A stretch of DNA of 47,360 nucleotides from NCBI RefSeq assembly GCF_004353895.1, contig NZ_SMOG01000010.1, positions 1 through 47,360 on the forward strand, written 5' to 3'. The DNA is from Candidatus Syntrophosphaera thermopropionivorans. GTDB lineage: Bacteria; Cloacimonadota; Cloacimonadia; Cloacimonadales; Cloacimonadaceae. The translations under genes were made by a program, and so were the position numbers. Position 1 is the stretch's first letter, and every line of letters starts with the position of its first letter. This document shows, one piece after another, positions 18,542 to 27,494 of the stretch. Under the pieces are notes generated by a model. That model saw only the letters and a list, made by a program, of their open reading frames with translations. It had not been told where the DNA came from and ran no database searches.

Positions 18542-19999
18542 TTATCTCCCCTTATTTTCCTCATTATTATTATTATCATTGTTTACATTTTCATACTGGA
18601 TTAGACGACGAGTCATTCTCTCATCCAGTTTAGGTTCACCGAGACTCTTAAGTTCCTGAACATTAGGGTCAGGACGATATTGGTCCGCAGTAATTATACG
18701 GGGTGTGATTTCAATAATTAAATCGGAGTTATCAATTTGTTCCGTTTTATGCTGAAAGAGTTTCCCAATAAAAGGAAGATCTCCAAGTAGGGGAACTTTA
18801 GATACTCTATTGGTAATGTTAGAACTGAGTAAACCTCCGACTATAATTTTATGTTCATTTGGAACGGTTACAGTGGAATTGATACGACGGACTCTGGTGC
18901 GAGGAACATAACCACCAACTAATTCAGTGACAGAACTTACTTCTGGTGAAATTTGTGCAGTAATGAGTCCTTCATCATTAACTGTAGGAATAACAGTTAG
19001 CATAATACCAACCTGTTCACGCTCGACCTGGATTTGTTTTTCATTATCAGTTACAACATAGGGGACCACTTCACCGATATGGATATTAGCTTCGTTACCA
19101 TTCAGGGCAGTCACTCGTGTATCAGTTAACAACTTTGCCGCATTATTTTCCAGTAGCCAATCTATGGTGATATCAAAAGCGGTTAATTGGCGACTGAAAT
19201 GACCGATATCATTGAATCCATTAATTCTCTGGAAATACTGTTGATTGGGTAACCGTTCAAAATCCGTAGGATTACCATGGGGTAGATAACCTTCAACATC
19301 AGTATAATTATAAGGTAGACCAGTACCCACAGAATTGACTGGGTCTTCAGCAATGATTGTAGTTAAATGATTTAGTCTGCTCCAATCAATGCCATATTTT
19401 TTAGAATCAGTAAGATTAATTTCAATTAACCGGACCCTAATCTCAATTTGTTTTTGAGGGACATCCATAGATTTAACTAAATTATTAATACCTTCAAAGG
19501 TATCGGTATTAGTGTATACCATAATAGCATTTTGACCTTCCACTGGCACCACAGAGACTTGAGTATTTTCTAATGCTTTACTAACTTTTTCAGCATCAAG
19601 ATAATTTAAATAAATAATGTGGCTTTGTTCACCAGCAGATTCAGAAATATTCTGTAGTGTTCCCACCAGAAAAGTATTATCGCCATAAATTTTATAGGAT
19701 AATCCTGCTGATTTAGCTACGAGGGATACAGCTGTTTCAATGGGGACTTCTCTGAGATTAAGAGTAACTCTTTTTTGCTCTTTTTCTGCCATACCAGTTT
19801 GATCTGTAGCCAGCACAATATTAGTGCCACTAAGTCTTGAAAGGGTATTTAGAACAGAAGATATGGGTTCATCCATACAATTTAGAGTTACGGGTTTACG
19901 TAAGTTACTTGTTTGTGCTCCAATACTGAATACAGAACATAGTAATATCATTACCAGGGCACAAAGTATAAAGTGTTTGGACAAGGGATGGTGTATCAT
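18542..19999 (-). CDS. pilQ: outer-membrane secretin PilQ/GspD-like
   Basis: 485 residues from the ATG at 19999, which has GGAG six bases upstream and yields a good signal peptide. An in-frame ATG at 20029 lacks a ribosome site. Domain order is: signal peptide to about 30; an STN/N0 domain (about 37-115); an N1-like domain (IIYLNYLDAEKVSKAL, NAIMVYTNTDTFEGINNLVKSMDVPQKQIEI); then the secretin core (RVTALNGNEANIHIGEVVPY, VPNEHKIIVGGLL) with the hallmark VPLLGDLPFIGKLFQ. It forms the outer-membrane pore for the pilus. It is shorter than proteobacterial PilQ and I see no AMIN domain. Confidence 0.92.
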   Translation of the reverse strand: MIHHPLSKHFILCALVMILLCSVFSIGAQTSNLRKPVTLNCMDEPISSVLNTLSRLSGTNIVLATDQTGMAEKEQKRVTLNLREVPIETAVSLVAKSAGLSYKIYGDNTFLVGTLQNISESAGEQSHIIYLNYLDAEKVSKALENTQVSVVPVEGQNAIMVYTNTDTFEGINNLVKSMDVPQKQIEIRVRLIEINLTDSKKYGIDWSRLNHLTTIIAEDPVNSVGTGLPYNYTDVEGYLPHGNPTDFERLPNQQYFQRINGFNDIGHFSRQLTAFDITIDWLLENNAAKLLTDTRVTALNGNEANIHIGEVVPYVVTDNEKQIQVEREQVGIMLTVIPTVNDEGLITAQISPEVSSVTELVGGYVPRTRVRRINSTVTVPNEHKIIVGGLLSSNITNRVSKVPLLGDLPFIGKLFQHKTEQIDNSDLIIEITPRIITADQYRPDPNVQELKSLGEPKLDERMTRRLIQYENVNNDNNNNEENKGR

Positions 20000-20031
20000 A
20001 TTAACTCCAGCTTGGTTGTATTTTTTCATAG

Positions 20032-20577
20032 TTAGTAATTTTGTTCCAGGGATTTTTGTCTGGTTTCTTCTAAGGAAAAATCAGGTATTGGAGGACGAGG
20101 TTGAATAGGAATAGTTTGAGGACCACCATAATATATGCCAATATTTTGTTCGGTTATCCACATAATTTTTCGTCCTTCTACTACATCACCAACACCAGCA
20201 GTATAAATTCTATCCTGATACTCAATGGTAACTAATCTTCTTCCGGTTTCCTCATCAATATAAGTACCTGTGGGACGGAACATATTCCTTACTGCATTTT
20301 CAAATTCTTTTTGCATATCAAATCTATCTTTAATGATATTACCCTGTCGTAGAGGGTCATGAGTTACTGAGAACACAAAATTTTTTCTATCTAAGATAGA
20401 AGATTCAATGCTCATAATTTGAGCTCTGAGAGTATCAGAAACGGATTCATGCGTATATTTAGACTGAGGAGGAATCTTACGATTTGCTTCATTCAAGGAG
20501 ATGAGCCTAATAGCGCAAGCAATGAGAGATATGGCAATAAGAGCCATAGCTAAGTCTTTCAGATATCTAAACTGCAC
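20032..20577 (-). CDS. PilP-like pilus alignment protein
   Basis: 181 residues with a GTG start at 20577, supported by AGGAGG ten bases upstream. One N-terminal membrane segment (about 8-26, LAMALIAISLIACAIRLISL) anchors it. The C-terminal half (DEETGRRLVTIEYQDRIYTAGVGDVVEGRKIMWITEQNIGIYYGG) resembles the small beta domain of PilP/GspC, which links PilN and PilO to the secretin. The call rests on this pattern plus the position between the PilO-like and secretin genes. Sequence similarity to PilP is weak by eye. Confidence 0.6.
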   Translation of the reverse strand: MQFRYLKDLAMALIAISLIACAIRLISLNEANRKIPPQSKYTHESVSDTLRAQIMSIESSILDRKNFVFSVTHDPLRQGNIIKDRFDMQKEFENAVRNMFRPTGTYIDEETGRRLVTIEYQDRIYTAGVGDVVEGRKIMWITEQNIGIYYGGPQTIPIQPRPPIPDFSLEETRQKSLEQNY

Positions 20578-20578
20578 T

Positions 20579-21124
20579 TTAAGCCTCCTTTTTAACCTTA
20601 TAAATAGAAAGCTCCATAGTTATTTTATAAGTATTTGGAGCATTTGGGTCAGTTTTTCCTGAAACTTGAGTGGGACTCACATCAAGATACTGGATTTTAA
20701 TGATATAATTCTGAGCTTCCAAATCGGAGATAAATTTTCCCATTTGCTGAAATGTTCCCTCTAATTCAAGGGAATAGGTATGTTCTAATAAGCCAGGTTC
20801 GTTGTATTTATTAGTATCTGATATCCTGATTAATTTCAATTTGTTATTATCTCTTAACCTTTCAATCTCTCTCCGAAAATCATTCAGTTCATCTATAGAA
20901 AAACGCTCGTTGGTTGTTAAAGTATTATCCAGGATTTCTTTAAACTGGCTTAGCTGAGCATCCATTAACATTGCACTATTAAGTTTTTCCAGAGAGGTTT
21001 TTATCCTTTTATCATACCGTTCTATCTCAGTAATATTTTTCTTAAGATTAGTGTTGGCTACCCAGAAGAAGAGGATGGTTACCAGAATCATACCAACGAT
21101 GAAGAGTAGATATTTTTCTTTCAT
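20579..21124 (-). CDS. pilO: PilO-like inner-membrane alignment protein
   Basis: 181 residues. A single N-terminal membrane segment (about 5-22) is followed by a charged coiled-coil region (TEIERYDKRIKTSLEKLNSA) and a periplasmic ferredoxin-like part (LEHTYSLELEGTFQQMGKFISDLEAQNYIIKIQYLDVS), as in PilO. Its ATG overlaps the TGA of the PilN gene, and the PilP-like GTG follows one base after its stop, so the three are translationally coupled. In known systems PilN and PilO form a periplasmic dimer aligning PilM with the secretin. Confidence 0.75.
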   Translation of the reverse strand: MKEKYLLFIVGMILVTILFFWVANTNLKKNITEIERYDKRIKTSLEKLNSAMLMDAQLSQFKEILDNTLTTNERFSIDELNDFRREIERLRDNNKLKLIRISDTNKYNEPGLLEHTYSLELEGTFQQMGKFISDLEAQNYIIKIQYLDVSPTQVSGKTDPNAPNTYKITMELSIYKVKKEA

Positions 21125-21726
21125 AGTTGCACCTTCTGTGGTTGTAATGGAGCAGCTTCCCGACTATAACATTCAATGATAAATTCCAGAATTTCGGTAT
21201 CCTTAGAAATTTGTCGCATTTGTGGTCCTGCCTTAATTTCGGGGAAATCATTACTTATTTCCGGATTATTCTTTAATCGTTGAATAAAATTGAATATAAC
21301 ATCACCTTCTTGAATATTTTTACTAATTTCAATTATACCATTAAGAGTAAGAACTCCATTACTATAGGTAAATTTTCTAATGGCTAATTGTTTATCAATT
21401 TCACGACTTAAAGCTTCCAATTTCTTTGTCCAGAAAATACGGTTATTAAAGGTTTTTGCTAACTTTTCTAAATCCTTTGCAGATAGATATTCACCACTTG
21501 ACTCTACTGCAGCAAGCTGAGAACTGATTTGATTGTAGAATTTGCGGCGATTATCAACTTTCTTTTTCATATCTTTATTAATATAGAAAAGTCCAACAAA
21601 CAAAAGAGCCGCACAAATACAGTAAATAATAACAGCATTGCGGAAAGTTTTATTTTCTTTCTCTACTTGTAGTTTTAATTCCCCATATTTGTTTAGATTT
21701 ATTTTAAAATAAAAGATATTTTCCAT
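21121..21726 (-). CDS. pilN: PilN-like inner-membrane alignment protein
   Basis: 201 residues with a short cytoplasmic N terminus that includes INLNKYGELK, similar to the PilN INLLPWR segment that binds PilM. A membrane segment (about 30-50, AVIIYCICAALLFVGLFYI) is followed by a coiled coil (DMKKKVDNRRKFYNQISSQL). A periplasmic domain with KLEALSREI...LTLNGIIEISKNI and FIQRLKNNPEIS follows, typical of the family. It lies directly after pilM and overlaps pilO by four bases. Confidence 0.78.
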   Translation of the reverse strand: MENIFYFKINLNKYGELKLQVEKENKTFRNAVIIYCICAALLFVGLFYINKDMKKKVDNRRKFYNQISSQLAAVESSGEYLSAKDLEKLAKTFNNRIFWTKKLEALSREIDKQLAIRKFTYSNGVLTLNGIIEISKNIQEGDVIFNFIQRLKNNPEISNDFPEIKAGPQMRQISKDTEILEFIIECYSREAAPLQPQKVQL

Positions 21727-21735
21727 AATTACATC

Positions 21736-22806
21736 CTATTCTAAGCGCATAGCCAAGCCTATAGCTAAGGCAAGTTGCGGATCTTTTTTGTCTTCGAATT
21801 TTTCTGGCATCTCCACATTAATAAATGGGTGGAAAACATCAGTAGGGATATTAACTTTTTCTTGAATATATTCTGGTAATCCCCTTAATTTAGCAGTGCC
21901 ACCCATAAGGTAGACCTTACGAAAATCGCTATTACCTGCTTCTTTGACATAGAAGCGTAGGGAACGCCTCAACTCTTCAACGATGGCGTCTTCAGTTGCT
22001 TTTTCAGAAATATCCAGCATACTAATCGTCTGAGTTCCAGCTCTACTGGGGTCATCAAGTAAGCCCCATTCCATCTTATAGTTTTCTGCCTCTTGCCATT
22101 CCATTTGGCGTTTACGCATAATATCACGAGTGAAATTATAGCCTCCATAAGGAATGTCCCGGGCAAAGAACTTGGCTTCAGGTCCCCATATAACCATATT
22201 GGTACGATGGGCACCTAAATTTAATAGAATATAAACTCCCTCTTCCACAAATGCATTTAAGATAAAACTATTTGCCACAGCCAAGGAATCTATATCAACA
22301 ATATTGGGAGTTAAACCGGCAGTAGTTAGAATATTAGTATGTTCATTTAGTAATTCTTTTGAAGTGGCAGCTAATAGGATATTCATATTGTTAGTTTTTT
22401 CTTCTACGCTAATAACTTGATAATCCAGTACCATATCGGTTCCACTAATAGGGATATGTTTTTTTGCCTCAAAGAATAAAGCTGATTCCAACTCATCATC
22501 AGGGAGGAAAATGGTTTTTATTTGTTTAATGCTGGTATTATCTCCTCCCACAGAAGTGACCAGATGTTGAATTTTTTTAGGGTTGATATGCAGCGTTTTT
22601 AGTATTTCTACTATTACAGGAGCAAAACGGTCGGGACGCAGGTCACTGGGAACATATTCTACATCAATTGGTATAGTAGGTCTGATTTCGTAGTTTAATA
22701 GTTTGAAGCCTTCATGCAGTCTTTTTAAATGCACTACCTTCACACTGTGACTACCAATATCAATACCCACAGATTCTTTAAACTTGATTGCTTTAGTTTT
22801 TTTCAT
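21736..22806 (-). CDS. pilM: type IV pilus actin-like ATPase PilM
   Basis: 356 residues, the usual size. The N-terminal VGIDIGSHSVKVVHL is the actin-fold phosphate-1 motif. VYILLNLGAHRTNMVIW and VYLMGGTAKLRGLPEYIQEKVNIPTDVFHPF are the phosphate-2 and adenosine motifs of PilM/FtsA-like proteins. It is a cytoplasmic protein that binds ATP and the N-terminal tail of PilN. AGAGGA precedes the ATG. It heads the pilM-N-O-P-Q order seen in many type IVa systems. Confidence 0.93.
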   Translation of the reverse strand: MKKTKAIKFKESVGIDIGSHSVKVVHLKRLHEGFKLLNYEIRPTIPIDVEYVPSDLRPDRFAPVIVEILKTLHINPKKIQHLVTSVGGDNTSIKQIKTIFLPDDELESALFFEAKKHIPISGTDMVLDYQVISVEEKTNNMNILLAATSKELLNEHTNILTTAGLTPNIVDIDSLAVANSFILNAFVEEGVYILLNLGAHRTNMVIWGPEAKFFARDIPYGGYNFTRDIMRKRQMEWQEAENYKMEWGLLDDPSRAGTQTISMLDISEKATEDAIVEELRRSLRFYVKEAGNSDFRKVYLMGGTAKLRGLPEYIQEKVNIPTDVFHPFINVEMPEKFEDKKDPQLALAIGLAMRLE

Positions 22807-22833
22807 TGTTCCTCTATATTTTTCATTATATAT

Positions 22834-24711
22834 TTAAAGGTATTCTGGAGGACGTTTTATAATCCAGTTAACAGCTGCAAAGGGTGTTTCATCTTTACGA
22901 TTAACCTGAGGGAAATCAATAGGTGAGGTATGATAAAATCTATTATCGTAATGATAATTTTTTTTATAACCTGTACCAGACCCAGAGGTCCCCGGATAGT
23001 TAATATTGGTCAATTGAAAACCGAATACAGGGTCATTATGTTGCACTGCTGTAGGTGCACTTGAGGGTCCACAGAAATCAATAGGCTGATTCCATTCATT
23101 ATTGGATGGCCATTCAGTATCATAATAACTGCGATGTACGAACCCTCTTCTTCTTTGAGAAACTGAGCCGTAGATATTAATATATCCTCGTTCCAGATAA
23201 GGTGTCCTTTCTGGCCACAGAGGATTATACCAGGGATAATCAATTTTCAGATTGCGGGGACCATTACAAGTTGCCCATTTATATGCATTACTCTGTGGGA
23301 AATGGTAACGATGAAGGTCTATTTTCGTATATAGAACATTATTATATCTATAATCAGGAACTGAAGGGTGAGGATGTTGATATTCAAAGGTAAATACTCC
23401 ATCCTGATGGGTATTTCCATGTCCATCTCCTAAAGCAGCCATTGCCGCATAAATCCAGATCCCACCATAACCTGTGTCTGGTCCGCAATTATCATGGTGA
23501 CGTAAAGTATCAATCGGGCTTCTATAACCGTACTTAATAACGATGGATTTCTCGGAAACTAAACCGACAACATCAGTATTATTATTGGCAGGGTCCGTAC
23601 CTACAGGAGTATTTTCAAGCAAAATATCATCTACCAGAAACATTGTATCAGCACATCCCCAGGTCTGATAGGTGGCAAAAGTTCCGCGAATCCAGAGACG
23701 ATTGTTTACCCAATTAGATCTATTATTCGCTGTACCATGTGCACCAAATGTCCAGACAGTATCTCTCACTTGATAAGTATTTGTAAATAAAGGTTCAGTA
23801 GCAGTAGGTGGTGGATAAGGATTATAAACATCAGCGCTTTCTAACCGAGGAGATTGTATATCCCCTTTGTAATAAGTAAAAGATGCGCCATCTACTTCTA
23901 CATAAACTATCACATCGGGATTATAATTAAGCGGTCCAACTTTTTGCCCATTTCGTCTAATAAGTGTAGCACTTTCCGGAAAAACAACATAATCATATCC
24001 TTCTGAGAGGCCTCCGGGGAAGATCTGACTTTCAGAATAACTTCCCGAGTGGGATTGGATTTCACCTGCGGTGGAAACCCAACCATAAAATATTGGCCAA
24101 CCACCATTAACACCCCCAGAAGTTTGCTTAATCCAGATATCAGTATTGCTATGAACACGACCATATAACATATCAGGACCGTGAAAATAGACATTAGTTC
24201 CATTAGGCGATTCATCAGTATCAGTAAAATACATAAATTTAGCAAATGTCTCGGTTTCTAAGGTATAAATTCCATATTTACGAATCATAGAAAATTTAGA
24301 ATTCATAGCTGCAACTTGTCCGATGCCAGTTTTAGATTTAACCAATGATTCAACTATGGTTTGCTGTTTCTGATCACCCATAACAACTTCTTGAGAAGTT
24401 AGTAAACGTCCCTTACTAAGTAGCGACTGAATTTTAAAAGTTTTTTTCAGTGCGGAATTGGTTAATTCAATACTTCGCTCCGAAGTACGCACCGGAATTA
24501 ATATAGTTCCCAGTTTTTGGGCTATTTTTTGTCCTCTATAGGCTTCACTACGTAGGAAAAGAGTACTTTGAAAATTCTCAAAATCATATTGAAAAGCCAC
24601 TACATCGTTCATAGCCATACTGGATAGACTAAAACCGGACATTACTGCTATCACACTTAATAATAAGGCAATAGCAATATTTCCACTGGGATGTTTGAAT
24701 ATATTAAACAT
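22834..24711 (-). CDS. large PilX/GspK-like minor pilin candidate
   Basis: 625 residues with AGGAGG before the ATG. The N terminus has a short basic leader, then Gly10 and an uninterrupted hydrophobic helix (NIAIALLLSVIAVMSGFSLSSMA) followed by an amphipathic stretch (FENFQSTLFLRSEAYRGQKIAQ). This is the layout of PilX/GspK proteins, and like GspK it lacks Glu at mature position 5. The remaining ~550 residues are rich in Tyr, Asn, Pro and Gly and look extracellular (FYGWVSTAGEIQSHSGSYSE, MLYGRVHSNTDIWI). I recognise no catalytic domain. Its size and its place after two ordinary prepilins suggest a pilus-tip subunit or adhesin; this is inference. Confidence 0.6.
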   Translation of the reverse strand: MFNIFKHPSGNIAIALLLSVIAVMSGFSLSSMAMNDVVAFQYDFENFQSTLFLRSEAYRGQKIAQKLGTILIPVRTSERSIELTNSALKKTFKIQSLLSKGRLLTSQEVVMGDQKQQTIVESLVKSKTGIGQVAAMNSKFSMIRKYGIYTLETETFAKFMYFTDTDESPNGTNVYFHGPDMLYGRVHSNTDIWIKQTSGGVNGGWPIFYGWVSTAGEIQSHSGSYSESQIFPGGLSEGYDYVVFPESATLIRRNGQKVGPLNYNPDVIVYVEVDGASFTYYKGDIQSPRLESADVYNPYPPPTATEPLFTNTYQVRDTVWTFGAHGTANNRSNWVNNRLWIRGTFATYQTWGCADTMFLVDDILLENTPVGTDPANNNTDVVGLVSEKSIVIKYGYRSPIDTLRHHDNCGPDTGYGGIWIYAAMAALGDGHGNTHQDGVFTFEYQHPHPSVPDYRYNNVLYTKIDLHRYHFPQSNAYKWATCNGPRNLKIDYPWYNPLWPERTPYLERGYINIYGSVSQRRRGFVHRSYYDTEWPSNNEWNQPIDFCGPSSAPTAVQHNDPVFGFQLTNINYPGTSGSGTGYKKNYHYDNRFYHTSPIDFPQVNRKDETPFAAVNWIIKRPPEYL

Positions 24712-24740
24712 AAAACCTCCTCAAAAGAGGATTACTTTTT

Positions 24741-25340
24741 TTATTTTTTTGCCATCTTAGTTTTGAACTTAACCATTTCATATCTATCCGCACCTGTTTT
24801 AATTCTTGCGTTCAATTCTACTTGGACTACATAGACATTCGGTTCTGGATTAACCTTAGTAAAAAGAAACTTATCAATTATGATATCGTCAAGATCTTCT
24901 TCTTTCGGAAAGATATATATAGGAGAAGCAACTTGAACACCGTGATGTACATAAGTGCAACGCACAGCGCCATTATATAAATAAAAATGAGCATTATCAG
25001 ATTTATATATATCTGAAGCTGATGGAGGTATTACCTTTAATCCGGTAGAAACATTCGTGGTAGTATTAGTTAGTTCCAAGGTCATCGCATTAATCACACC
25101 AATATATTCAGTATCGATTCCCGATCCTACTGGAACACCATTTTTAATAAGATTTAAGCAATTTAAAGCATCTTGTTGTAATTTAGTCCAGGCAGTTAAT
25201 TCTTTATAAGTTCTAAAGAAAGTTCCAATACCTAACCCAGAAATTAATAACAATAATACCGATATCGCCATTACTACAATTAATTCTATTAAGGTTACTC
25301 CATTTTGCCGTGCTAATATAGATGATTTATGTTTTTTCAT
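24741..25340 (-). CDS. type IV prepilin-like minor pilin
   Basis: 199 residues. A basic leader is followed by the prepilin peptidase site NG/VTLIELIVVMAISVLLLLI, with Gly14 before the cut and Glu at mature position 5. The hydrophobic helix is of normal length and a globular domain follows. It is a minor pilin or pseudopilin by position, between the PilX/GspK-like gene and another prepilin gene. Its specific role is unknown. Confidence 0.85.
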   Translation of the reverse strand: MKKHKSSILARQNGVTLIELIVVMAISVLLLLISGLGIGTFFRTYKELTAWTKLQQDALNCLNLIKNGVPVGSGIDTEYIGVINAMTLELTNTTTNVSTGLKVIPPSASDIYKSDNAHFYLYNGAVRCTYVHHGVQVASPIYIFPKEEDLDDIIIDKFLFTKVNPEPNVYVVQVELNARIKTGADRYEMVKFKTKMAKK

Positions 25341-25345
25341 ATTAT

Positions 25346-25801
25346 CTAAATAAAGTAATCTTCTCGCATTCTAATAAACCTTTCTTTCTTCGTGTCGGGG
25401 TCTATCCAGCGAAGTGTGGCTTCCAGATAGATATAGGTTAATAACTGTTCATTAGAGCTTTCTTGGGCAGTTTTTTGTTCTATGGTCATATATCCAACTA
25501 AAATATGATTTGGATCTCTATCATCAATGATGTATTCCCTATTAACTTGCAATTCAAAAGGTTTATCATGAACATGCCGATAATATTCCATCTCCAGTTC
25601 ACCAGTAACTAAAAGTGTTGCTACTCTATCTCTATAATTAATCAGTAATTGTTTTTCTGCATAAACTATGCCAATATAGATAGCCAGGACCATAACGACA
25701 ATAATGACCATTACGGCTAAGACTTCCAATAAGGTCATGCCCTTTTGTTCCTGTAATAGTTTTGTTGCAGAAAAAGAATGAGCAGAATTTCTGCTATTCA
25801 T
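25346..25801 (-). CDS. type IV prepilin-like minor pilin
   Basis: 151 residues from the ATG at 25801. The ATG overlaps the TGA of the PilT gene, so translation is probably coupled; a GTG one codon upstream is possible. The cleavage motif is QKG/MTLLEVLAVMVIIVVMVLAIYIG, with Gly21 before the cut and Glu at mature position 5. The short globular part contains no domain I recognise. It is probably part of the same minor-pilin complex as the two following genes. Confidence 0.85.
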   Translation of the reverse strand: MNSRNSAHSFSATKLLQEQKGMTLLEVLAVMVIIVVMVLAIYIGIVYAEKQLLINYRDRVATLLVTGELEMEYYRHVHDKPFELQVNREYIIDDRDPNHILVGYMTIEQKTAQESSNEQLLTYIYLEATLRWIDPDTKKERFIRMREDYFI

Positions 25802-26859
25802 CACACAAATCCTGCTCCTGTAGCAAATTGTTTAGGATTGTCGGCAAATTGCTCTGCCACAGTTCTTTCTATTAAATTATTCATTACCAGATTATATAGA
25901 GACTGATCTCGAGTTTGCATTCCTTCTTTTGTGCTAGCCTGGATGACTGAGGGAATCTGATAAGTCTTCTCTTCACGGATTAGATTTCGGACAGCAGTAT
26001 TGGCAATCATAATTTCAACTGCTGGAACACGACCGGTTCCATCTTTTGTGGGCAAGAGAGTCTGAGATATAACTGCTTCCAGAGATTCTGAAAGCATAGA
26101 CCTTACTTGTTGCTGTTGTTCCTTGGGGAACATATCTATAATACGGTCTATGGACTTAGTACAGCTTCCTGTATGCAGAGTTGCGAAAACCAGATGTCCA
26201 GTTTCTGCTGCTGTCAATGCTAATGACACTGTCTCTAAATCACGCATTTCACCAACTAGTATCACATCAGGATCTTCACGCAAAGCACTTCTTAAAGCAG
26301 CAGTAAAACTCCAGGTATCATGCCCTAATTCTCTTTGATTTATCAGACTGTTTTTACTCTGATGAACGAATTCAATAGGGTCTTCAATGGTGATAATATG
26401 ACAATAACGAGATTCATTAATAGAATCTATCATCGTAGCCAGAGTGGTTGATTTTCCACTTCCGGTTGGACCTGTCACTAAAACGAATCCTTTTTCCTTC
26501 TGAGTAAGTCTTTTCAGGATATCCGGTAAATGAAGCTCCTCATAACTTTTAATCTCATTAGGAATGACTCTGAAGGCGCAAGAGATACCATTAATTTGAT
26601 GAAAAGCATTTACCCGGAAACGAACATCGTTACTTAGTTTGGTAGAGAAGTCAATTTCCAGTTGTTCTTTGAACATATCTTGTTGAACTTCATTCATCAC
26701 ACCAAAAACCAGTGATTCTACTTCTTCTGGGGATAGGATGGGTAGATTAAGACGTTTCATCTTACCATTCACACGAACCATAGGGTGCGCTCCTGCAGCT
26801 ATATGCAGGTCAGACGCACCCGCTTCCGCTGTGAATTGCAATAATTCATAGATAGTCAA
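25801..26859 (-). CDS. pilT: type IV pilus retraction ATPase PilT
   Basis: 352 residues, the standard PilT length. Motifs: ASDLHIAAG near the N terminus, Walker A GPTGSGKST (130-138), Asp box (TIEDPIEFVH), Walker B (LREDPDVILVGEMRDLET) and His box (GHLVFATLHT). There is no zinc tetracysteine, which separates it from PilB. It depolymerises pili and so gives twitching motility in known systems. The start is TTG at 26859, supported by GGAGG seven bases upstream. It directly follows the major pilin gene. Confidence 0.95.
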   Translation of the reverse strand: MTIYELLQFTAEAGASDLHIAAGAHPMVRVNGKMKRLNLPILSPEEVESLVFGVMNEVQQDMFKEQLEIDFSTKLSNDVRFRVNAFHQINGISCAFRVIPNEIKSYEELHLPDILKRLTQKEKGFVLVTGPTGSGKSTTLATMIDSINESRYCHIITIEDPIEFVHQSKNSLINQRELGHDTWSFTAALRSALREDPDVILVGEMRDLETVSLALTAAETGHLVFATLHTGSCTKSIDRIIDMFPKEQQQQVRSMLSESLEAVISQTLLPTKDGTGRVPAVEIMIANTAVRNLIREEKTYQIPSVIQASTKEGMQTRDQSLYNLVMNNLIERTVAEQFADNPKQFATGAGFV

Positions 26860-26876
26860 CTTACTGCCTCCACTTA

Positions 26877-27323
26877 TTATTTCCCTGTTTCGGTTTCCAT
26901 TGCCTCCGTCATAGGGTTCGTAAACTCATCTATACCGTAACCATGGAACTTTGCTTCTTGAACATCATACCAGACCTGTTTATCAGGACCGCCAGGAAAT
27001 TCTTCAGTGGAAGTAGCAATGAATTTCTTCGGTGGATTGCCAACAACTTCAAATTTCCAGTTCTTTAAAGTGCTTTCACCTAAATTGGCATCTTTCATAG
27101 CCTTTTCAATAGTGTAGTCCTGCGTGGTTCCTGTGGTTTGACGGTATACATCATAAGTTTTACGAATGGCAGCTATTGCCGTCTGAGCCTCAGTGGAACG
27201 AGACTTTTCCACATATCTCAAGTATATGGGAACCGCTAAAGCGGCAAGGATGGCGACAATAATGACCACCACTAATACTTCAATCAGGGTAAATCCCTTT
27301 TGTCCTTGAAGTTTATTAAGCAT
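26877..27323 (-). CDS. pilA: type IV major pilin (prepilin)
   Basis: 148 residues. The leader MLNKLQGQKG is cut before FTLIEVLVVVIIVAILAALAVPIYLRYVEKSR, with Glu at mature position 5, a textbook class a pilin N terminus. AAGGAGG precedes the ATG. It is the first gene of the operon and lies about 34 bases below the predicted start of a sigma54-type promoter, which favours it as the major subunit. A GspG-like pseudopilin is the alternative, given the similar size and the FPGGPDKQVWYD segment. Confidence 0.88.
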   Translation of the reverse strand: MLNKLQGQKGFTLIEVLVVVIIVAILAALAVPIYLRYVEKSRSTEAQTAIAAIRKTYDVYRQTTGTTQDYTIEKAMKDANLGESTLKNWKFEVVGNPPKKFIATSTEEFPGGPDKQVWYDVQEAKFHGYGIDEFTNPMTEAMETETGK

Positions 27324-27367
27324 TGTAATTTCCTCCTTATCGGATTTTTCTTATATTTTTTTATATT

Positions 27368-27384
27368 TGCACAATGCGTGCCAA
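27368..27384 (-). promoter_or_regulatory. sigma54-type promoter of the pilus operon
   Basis: On the minus strand the sequence reads TTGGCACGCATTGTGCA. The -24 element TGGCACG is perfect. The -12 element GTGCA differs from TTGCA at one base. The essential GG and GC are exactly ten bases apart. The start point would be near 27357, giving a leader of about 34 bases before the pilin ATG. Sigma54 control of pilin genes by PilR-type activators is well known in proteobacteria. Confidence 0.72.
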
Positions 27385-27494
27385 ATCTCAAATTTTATTT
27401 AAACCCGCAATAGAATCTTATAAATATCTTGACTCTTTTTTGTCTATACTTTTTTTGACTTTTCATATATTAATACTCAATTGAGGAGAAAATA

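Noticed and set aside
27429-27476. Two TTGACT sequences with TATACT and TAATAC downstream, as a promoter for the foldase gene
   Set aside because: The spacing between boxes is only about ten bases in each case, too short for a sigma70 promoter.
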